Shown: positions 59,850 through 64,000 of the stretch, piece after piece | How positions within the stretch are numbered: the first letter of the stretch is position 1 | How the letters are laid out: each line of letters begins with the position of its first letter | Assembly: GCA_016208685.1 (NCBI GenBank) | Contig: JACQXM010000023.1 | Span: forward strand, 66,203-130,202 | DNA from: Planctomycetota bacterium | GTDB taxonomy: Bacteria; Planctomycetota; Phycisphaerae; UBA1845 | Direction: 5' to 3' | DNA length: 64,000 bases | Made by a program: the position numbers and the translations under genes | Notes under the pieces: generated by a model | The model's input: the letters and a program-made list of their open reading frames with translations, nothing else | Told to the model about the DNA's origin: nothing | Databases searched by the model: none

Positions 59850-60959
59850 TCAAAGACGGCGGAAGCGCTCCAACAACTCGAGGATGTGCTGCATGTTCGG
59901 GGGGAGAGGCGCCTCGATCTGCATGGGCTTCTCCAGGATCGGGTGGGTGAAGGAGATGCGCCGGGCGTGCAGCGCCTGGTGCTCGATAAGCGGAAGCGCG
60001 CTGCCTTCGCCGGAAAGGTCGAGCTCGCTGACCCATCGCCCGCCGTAGAGCCGGTCGCCGACGATGGGATGCCCGATCGAGGCCAGGTGCACACGTAGCT
60101 GGTGCGTGCGGCCGGTCTTGGGAAAGAGCCGCACCGTGGTATAGCCGCGGTAGCGCTTCTCCACCTGGTACTCGGTGATCGCCTCCTTGAACATCGCCTG
60201 CCGCGGCGGCTGGATGAGCCCGCCGCCGGCGGCGCGGAGCATCGGCGGAGCGTCGGCACCCGGCAGAACCATGCGCTGCGTGGTTTCCGGGTGCGGCGCT
60301 AGCGGTTTGTTGATGACATCCGCGTCAAGCGCCAGGCGGCCCTCGCAGATGGCGAAGTACTCCTTGCGCAGCGTGCGGCGTTCGAATTGCAGGGAGATGC
60401 GCCAATGGGCCTCGTCGCATTTGGCGATGAGCATCACGCCGGTGGTGTTCTTGTCCAGGCGGTGCATGATGCCGGGGCGGAAGGGGTCGTCGCCGTGGCT
60501 GAGCGTGGCGGCGTGGAACGCGACGGCGTTGGCCACCGTGCCGCGCTGCTCGCCGTGCGCCGGGTGGCAGACGATGCCGGCCGCTTTGTTGATCGCCAGA
60601 AACCACTCGTCCTCGTAGAGGATGTCCAGCGGCAGATCTTCCGGGACGACTTCGCTGGGGGGCGGCGGCGGCAGTACGATCTCCACCACGTCGCCCAAGG
60701 CCGGCTCGTAGCTGGCCTTGGTCGGCAAGCCGTTGACCGTCACATTGCCCTGCTTGATGTACCGCTGCAGAACCGTGCGCGAAATGCGGGGGTATTTCGA
60801 GTGCAGGTACTTGTCCAGCCGCCGCCCGGGCAAGCGCTTGCTGACGCGGTGCCGCACGCGCTCGTTCTGCGGCGGCGCGTCCTCGTCCGCCTGCGACGCC
60901 GAGTCCTCGAGGGTGTCGAGCGGCTCCTCGCCGCTTAGGGGTTCATCGAGCTCGGTCAT
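59850..60959 (-). CDS. RluA-family 23S rRNA pseudouridine synthase
   Basis: A 369-residue RNA-modifying enzyme. An N-terminal acidic extension (about 35 residues) is followed by an S4 RNA-binding domain (about 45-105; LDKYLHSKYPRISRTVLQRYI) and the catalytic domain with HRLDKNTTGVMLIA (catalytic Asp), the VEKRYRGYTTVRLFPKTGRTHQLRVH motif and the GDRLYG element. This set matches RluD/RluC-like enzymes that isomerise uridines in 23S rRNA, but the exact site is unknown. It is convergent with the prepilin gene. The ATG at 60957-60959 is a reasonable start. Confidence 0.9.
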   Translation of the reverse strand: MTELDEPLSGEEPLDTLEDSASQADEDAPPQNERVRHRVSKRLPGRRLDKYLHSKYPRISRTVLQRYIKQGNVTVNGLPTKASYEPALGDVVEIVLPPPPPSEVVPEDLPLDILYEDEWFLAINKAAGIVCHPAHGEQRGTVANAVAFHAATLSHGDDPFRPGIMHRLDKNTTGVMLIAKCDEAHWRISLQFERRTLRKEYFAICEGRLALDADVINKPLAPHPETTQRMVLPGADAPPMLRAAGGGLIQPPRQAMFKEAITEYQVEKRYRGYTTVRLFPKTGRTHQLRVHLASIGHPIVGDRLYGGRWVSELDLSGEGSALPLIEHQALHARRISFTHPILEKPMQIEAPLPPNMQHILELLERFRRL

Positions 60960-61050
60960 GATTCGATCAACGCGTGCCTGGCGGAGGGCGGCTCTCCGGC
61001 GCCCCGCGAACCGCGGCGCCGGCGCGACCCTGGCCGGCGCCGAAGTCCCG

Positions 61051-62070
61051 TTAGATCATATAGTCCGGCAGGTACGCTGCCTCCGGCTGCCGCTCCGGCG
61101 CGGAGCTCGGCCGGGCGTCTGACCTGCCCGGCGATTCACCGTTGCGCGATTTGAGCCGCAGCTCCGGCGGCTTGAAGGTAACCACCGAATTGGGCGGCAC
61201 GCTGGAGGTGACGAACACCGATCCGCCGATGACGGAATTCTCGCCAATCACCGTGTCGCCGCCCAGGATGATGGCGTTGGCGTAGATGGTGACGTTGTCG
61301 CGAACCGTGGGGTGCCGCTTGGTCTTGCGGATCACCCGGCCCCGCTCATCCTTGGGGAAGGAAAGGGCACCCAGCGTTACTCCCTGGTAGATTTTGACGT
61401 TGTTGCCGATGTCCGTGGTCTCACCGATGACCACGCCGGTGCCATGGTCGATGAAGAAGTTTCGTCCGATGTTGGCGCCGGGGTGGATGTCGATGCCCGT
61501 CTGCAGGTGGGCCCATTCGGACATGATGCGCGGCATGAGCGGCACGTCGAGCTGGTAGAGCTTGTGCGCCAAGCGCTGCACACTGATGCACAGCAGACCG
61601 GGATAGGCGAGGATGACTTCGTCGGTGTTGAGCGCCGCCGGGTCGCCGTCATAGGCGGCCTGCACGTCCCCCGCCAGCATCTCGCGGAAGAGCCGCAGGT
61701 CGTCCAGGAAGGACAGCGTGTAGCCCCGCGCCTTGTCCTCACACTCCTTGGTGTCGTGCTTGTTGAGCCCCGGCGCGCGCCCTTCCTCGACGTAGCACAG
61801 GCAGAGGTAAATCTGGCGGAACAGGGTCTCGCCGATACGCGGCATCAGGTCGCCGACGTGGAAGGCCACGTTGTGCTGCGTGAGATGCTGCCGGCCGATG
61901 AAACCCGGGTACAGCAATTCCAGCAGGTCATTGACCAGTTGGATGATCTCGGCGCGGTTGGGCAGAAACGTACGGTCAATATGCTGCGTCCGGGCGTCGG
62001 CGCGATAGCTGGCGACCACGGACTCTACGAGCACCCCGAGCTTGGGGCCGATGACGAAATCCTCAGGCAT
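61051..62070 (-). CDS. cysE: Serine O-acetyltransferase (CysE/EpsC-like)
   Basis: A 339-residue enzyme that would acetylate L-serine with acetyl-CoA, the first step of cysteine synthesis. The C-terminal left-handed beta-helix has the hexapeptide repeat pattern with the catalytic His in ITGIDIHPGANIGRNFFIDHGTGVVIGE-type sequence (here LQTGIDIHPGANIG, then FIDHGTGVVIGETT). A longer helical N-terminal domain (about 1-190) is typical of the EpsC subgroup, and the C-terminus lacks the usual Ile tail, ending YLPDYMI. Start ATG 62070 is preferred over an upstream TTG that overlaps the stop codon of the previous gene. Confidence 0.88.
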   Translation of the reverse strand: MPEDFVIGPKLGVLVESVVASYRADARTQHIDRTFLPNRAEIIQLVNDLLELLYPGFIGRQHLTQHNVAFHVGDLMPRIGETLFRQIYLCLCYVEEGRAPGLNKHDTKECEDKARGYTLSFLDDLRLFREMLAGDVQAAYDGDPAALNTDEVILAYPGLLCISVQRLAHKLYQLDVPLMPRIMSEWAHLQTGIDIHPGANIGRNFFIDHGTGVVIGETTDIGNNVKIYQGVTLGALSFPKDERGRVIRKTKRHPTVRDNVTIYANAIILGGDTVIGENSVIGGSVFVTSSVPPNSVVTFKPPELRLKSRNGESPGRSDARPSSAPERQPEAAYLPDYMI

Positions 62071-62087
62071 GCCTCTATCATAGGCCG

Positions 62088-63707
62088 TCAACGGGGCGGC
62101 GCGTAGCGGCGGATGATGGTCTCCGCGGTTTTGATGCCGTCGATGGCGGCGCTGATGATGCCCCCGGCGTATCCTGCGCCCTCGCCGACGGGATACAGCC
62201 CGGCCGTGCCCAGCGCCTCGCGTGTTTCAGGATCCCGCACCACGCGCACCGGGGCGCTGGCCCGCGTCTCGGGGGCGGTCAGCAGCGCGTCGGCACCGGC
62301 GAAACCCGGGAACTTCCCCTCCAGCAGGGGTAGGGCTCGAGCCAGGGCGTCGGTCACGAAATCGGGGAGCAGCGCCTGCAGATCGCACCACTCCCCACCC
62401 AGCGGGTAGCTCGTCTCCAGTTGGCCGCGCGAGGCGGCTTGGCGCATGAAGTCCGCCGCCCGCTGGCAGGGAAGGCGGTACGTGCCGTGCGTGGCGGCAA
62501 AGGCCCGGCGCTCCCATTGCTCCTGCCAGGCCAGCGCCTCGAGCGGCGATTGCCCCAGCCGCGCGGGGTCGACGGTGAGCACCAGTCCGGCATTGGCGAA
62601 GGCGCCGCTGCGCCGCGCGCGACTGGCACCGTTGGTGGCGAGCAGTCCGGGCGACTCGATCGAAGGCAGGATGGTGCCCCCCGGGCACATGCAGAAGCTG
62701 AACACATCGCCCCACGCTCCGGCGGCGGCACGGGCTACGAGGTGGTACTCGGCGGCACCGAGCCGGGCGTGGCCCGCCGCGGCGCCGAACTGCCAGTGGT
62801 CGACCAGCGCCTGGGGATGCTCGATGCGCACGCCGATCTGGAAGGGCTTGGCCTCCAGCCGGACGCCCCGCGCCGCGAGCATGCGCACCGTGTCCCGGGC
62901 CGAGTGCCCGATGCTCAGGATCACCGGTCCGGCAGCCAGCCACCCCTCGGCAGCGCCGCCGCAGCGCAGAGCGTCAAGTCGCCCGTCGGTGATGCGCACG
63001 TCGTCCAGCCGGGTCTCGAAGCGGATCTCGCCTCCCAGGGTTTCGATGTGGCGGCGGATACGGGTGCAGAGTGTCGGCAGTCTGTCACTGCCGATGTGCG
63101 GGCGGGTGTTGATGAGAATGTCCGGGTCGGCGCCGTGCTGGTAGAGAATCTCCAGCACCCGGCGGCAAAGGGGATCGTGCACGCGGGTGTAGAGCTTGCC
63201 GTCGCTGTACGTGCCCGCGCCGCCCTCGCCGAAGAGCAGGTTGGAGCCGGGGTCGAACTGCCGCTCGCGGTAGAAGCGCTGCATGATATCGCGGTGCCGT
63301 CTCCGCACTTCGCGCCCGCGCTCCAGCACCACCGGGCGGTAGCCCATCTCCGCCAGGCGCAGCGCCGCGAACATACCCCCCGGGCCGAAGCCCACCACCA
63401 CGGGTCGCGCTCCCAACGGCTCCTCACCGGGATTCACGGCCGTTGCCACCGGCACGTCGATCCACGCCACCTCCGCCGGGCGGAAGCGCCGCAGCCGCGC
63501 CCGCTCCGCCTTGGGCGGTTCGTCGAGCGCCACCCCGATGTGGTAGGAAAAATGGACCTCCTTGTTCCGGGCGTCTATGGCCCGCGAATGGATCGCCCAG
63601 TGGCGGATCGCGGTCACCGGAACCCGCAATCGGCGGGCGACCAGCGCCGGTAGATTCTCTTCCGGCTCCTCGAGCGCCAGGGGGATGTTGCGAACCAGCA
63701 GCGGCAT
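62088..63707 (-). CDS. FAD-dependent dehydrogenase (COG2509 type)
   Basis: A 539-residue flavoprotein. The N-terminal part (about 1-95) is a small domain with PVTAIRHWAIHSRAIDAR; the FAD site is VVVGFGPGGMFAALRLAEMGYRPVVLERG, and LLFGEGGAGTYSDGKLYTR plus the end LYPVGEGAGYAGGIISAAIDGI match this family of uncharacterised dehydrogenases related to HI0933-like proteins. It lies 17 bases upstream of cysE on the same strand, so it may be co-transcribed. The start ATG at 63705-63707 is two codons after an alternative TTG. Electron acceptor and substrate are unknown. Confidence 0.82.
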   Translation of the reverse strand: MPLLVRNIPLALEEPEENLPALVARRLRVPVTAIRHWAIHSRAIDARNKEVHFSYHIGVALDEPPKAERARLRRFRPAEVAWIDVPVATAVNPGEEPLGARPVVVGFGPGGMFAALRLAEMGYRPVVLERGREVRRRHRDIMQRFYRERQFDPGSNLLFGEGGAGTYSDGKLYTRVHDPLCRRVLEILYQHGADPDILINTRPHIGSDRLPTLCTRIRRHIETLGGEIRFETRLDDVRITDGRLDALRCGGAAEGWLAAGPVILSIGHSARDTVRMLAARGVRLEAKPFQIGVRIEHPQALVDHWQFGAAAGHARLGAAEYHLVARAAAGAWGDVFSFCMCPGGTILPSIESPGLLATNGASRARRSGAFANAGLVLTVDPARLGQSPLEALAWQEQWERRAFAATHGTYRLPCQRAADFMRQAASRGQLETSYPLGGEWCDLQALLPDFVTDALARALPLLEGKFPGFAGADALLTAPETRASAPVRVVRDPETREALGTAGLYPVGEGAGYAGGIISAAIDGIKTAETIIRRYAPPR

Positions 63708-63766
63708 ACGAATCAAGGGCTCCAGCGAGCGCGGGTGGGCGCGGCGGGTGTTTGGCGGCGGAACCG

Positions 63767-64000
63767 TCAGCCGGAGGCCACCGCACCGGACTCGATATAC
63801 GGTTCGATGAGGAGCTCCATCACGATCTCATCGCGGATGCGCACGCCGCGCTCGCCGTGCTCGGGAATCTGCGGCTTGATCCTCCGCGCCTCATCGACCA
63901 CGCCGAGATTGATGGCGATCATGCGGAACCCCAGCCGCTGATAGAACCCGATGACGCGCAGCTTGTCGTTGGTGGTGGTCAGCCAGACACGATGGCACCC
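63767..64000 (-). CDS. GNAT-family N-acetyltransferase (5' end outside window)
   Basis: The C-terminal 77 residues of a GNAT acetyltransferase. The visible part begins at CHRVWLTTTNDKLRVIGFY, followed by QRLGFRMIAINLGVVDEA (motif B with the conserved Tyr-x-x-x-G-F), then a beta-bulge and ends SGAVASG with TGA at 63767-63769. This pattern (TTTND..A/V..FY.R.GF....) is typical of a wide GNAT subgroup in soil bacteria. The acetyl-CoA loop lies outside. It is 59 bases upstream of the FAD dehydrogenase gene on the same strand. Confidence 0.8.
   Translation of the reverse strand, partial: GCHRVWLTTTNDKLRVIGFYQRLGFRMIAINLGVVDEARRIKPQIPEHGERGVRIRDEIVMELLIEPYIESGAVASG

Overview
The window looks like a chromosomal stretch from a high-GC member of the Planctomycetota. 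The clues are the planctomycete-style prepilins (FTLIELLVVI followed by an ISILLPSLSRA-type segment), two proteins with a C-terminal IPTL-CTERM-like anchor, Cys-rich repeat proteins, a REP-associated HUH transposase of the planctomycete type, many small lipoproteins and a DUF1015/DUF362/DUF2723 gene content. No 16S rRNA or other formal marker is present, so this assignment is inference.

Layout. 1-6768 (minus strand): a flagellar block reading TPR protein > FlgN-like protein > histidine kinase > sigma-54 activator > flgB > flgC > fliE (cut by the window edge). 7199-11284 (minus): a six-PAS hybrid histidine kinase with receiver and Hpt domains. 11.9-14.0 kb (plus): XerC/D-type recombinase, HExxH protein, queF. 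14.0-17.4 kb (minus): Nudix hydrolase, a prepilin-like protein with a long upstream leader, and a Tat-exported DUF362 protein. 17.6-24.8 kb: a PstS-like protein, a divergent QueC-like protein, DUF1015, a small planctomycete-type protein, a free-standing MetRS-beta/tRNA-binding protein, a lipoprotein, prmC and murA. 24.8-27.4 kb (minus): a sugar-nucleotide epimerase and an M24B peptidase. 27.4-29.3 kb: a mobile and repeat-rich spot with a truncated DUF3800 gene, an IS200-like/RAYT transposase between inverted REP modules, and a 122-bp MITE-like element. 29.3-38.7 kb: an NCS2-like permease, a Cys-rich protein with seven exact-length repeats, an Lnt-like membrane protein, two IPTL-CTERM-like proteins and a MacB-like permease. 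38.9-43.6 kb: a PilB-PilT-PilB ATPase operon. 43.6-47.1 kb: tRNA-Arg, tRNA-Leu and small genes including a two-ACT-domain regulator. 47.3-52.8 kb: a heavy-metal RND locus whose adaptor gene is broken. 52.8-64.0 kb: HAD phosphatase, lipoproteins, a DUF2723 membrane protein, a second prepilin, RluA, CysE, an FAD dehydrogenase and a partial GNAT.

How the parts work together. The flagellar block carries its own two-component pair, but the kinase has Asn in place of the H-box His. queF and the QueC-like gene point to 7-deazaguanine chemistry, but the QueC-like protein has lost its PP-loop signature. The three pilus ATPases and two prepilins are parts of a type IV pilus/type II secretion machine whose other components are elsewhere. 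The metal-efflux locus has a His-rich secreted protein, a broken adaptor and an intact RND pump. I did not find a convincing new multi-gene defence or biosynthetic system. The points most worth a second look are the altered catalytic motifs, the RAYT/REP region, the broken adaptor, and several strong palindromes and leaders in non-coding DNA.
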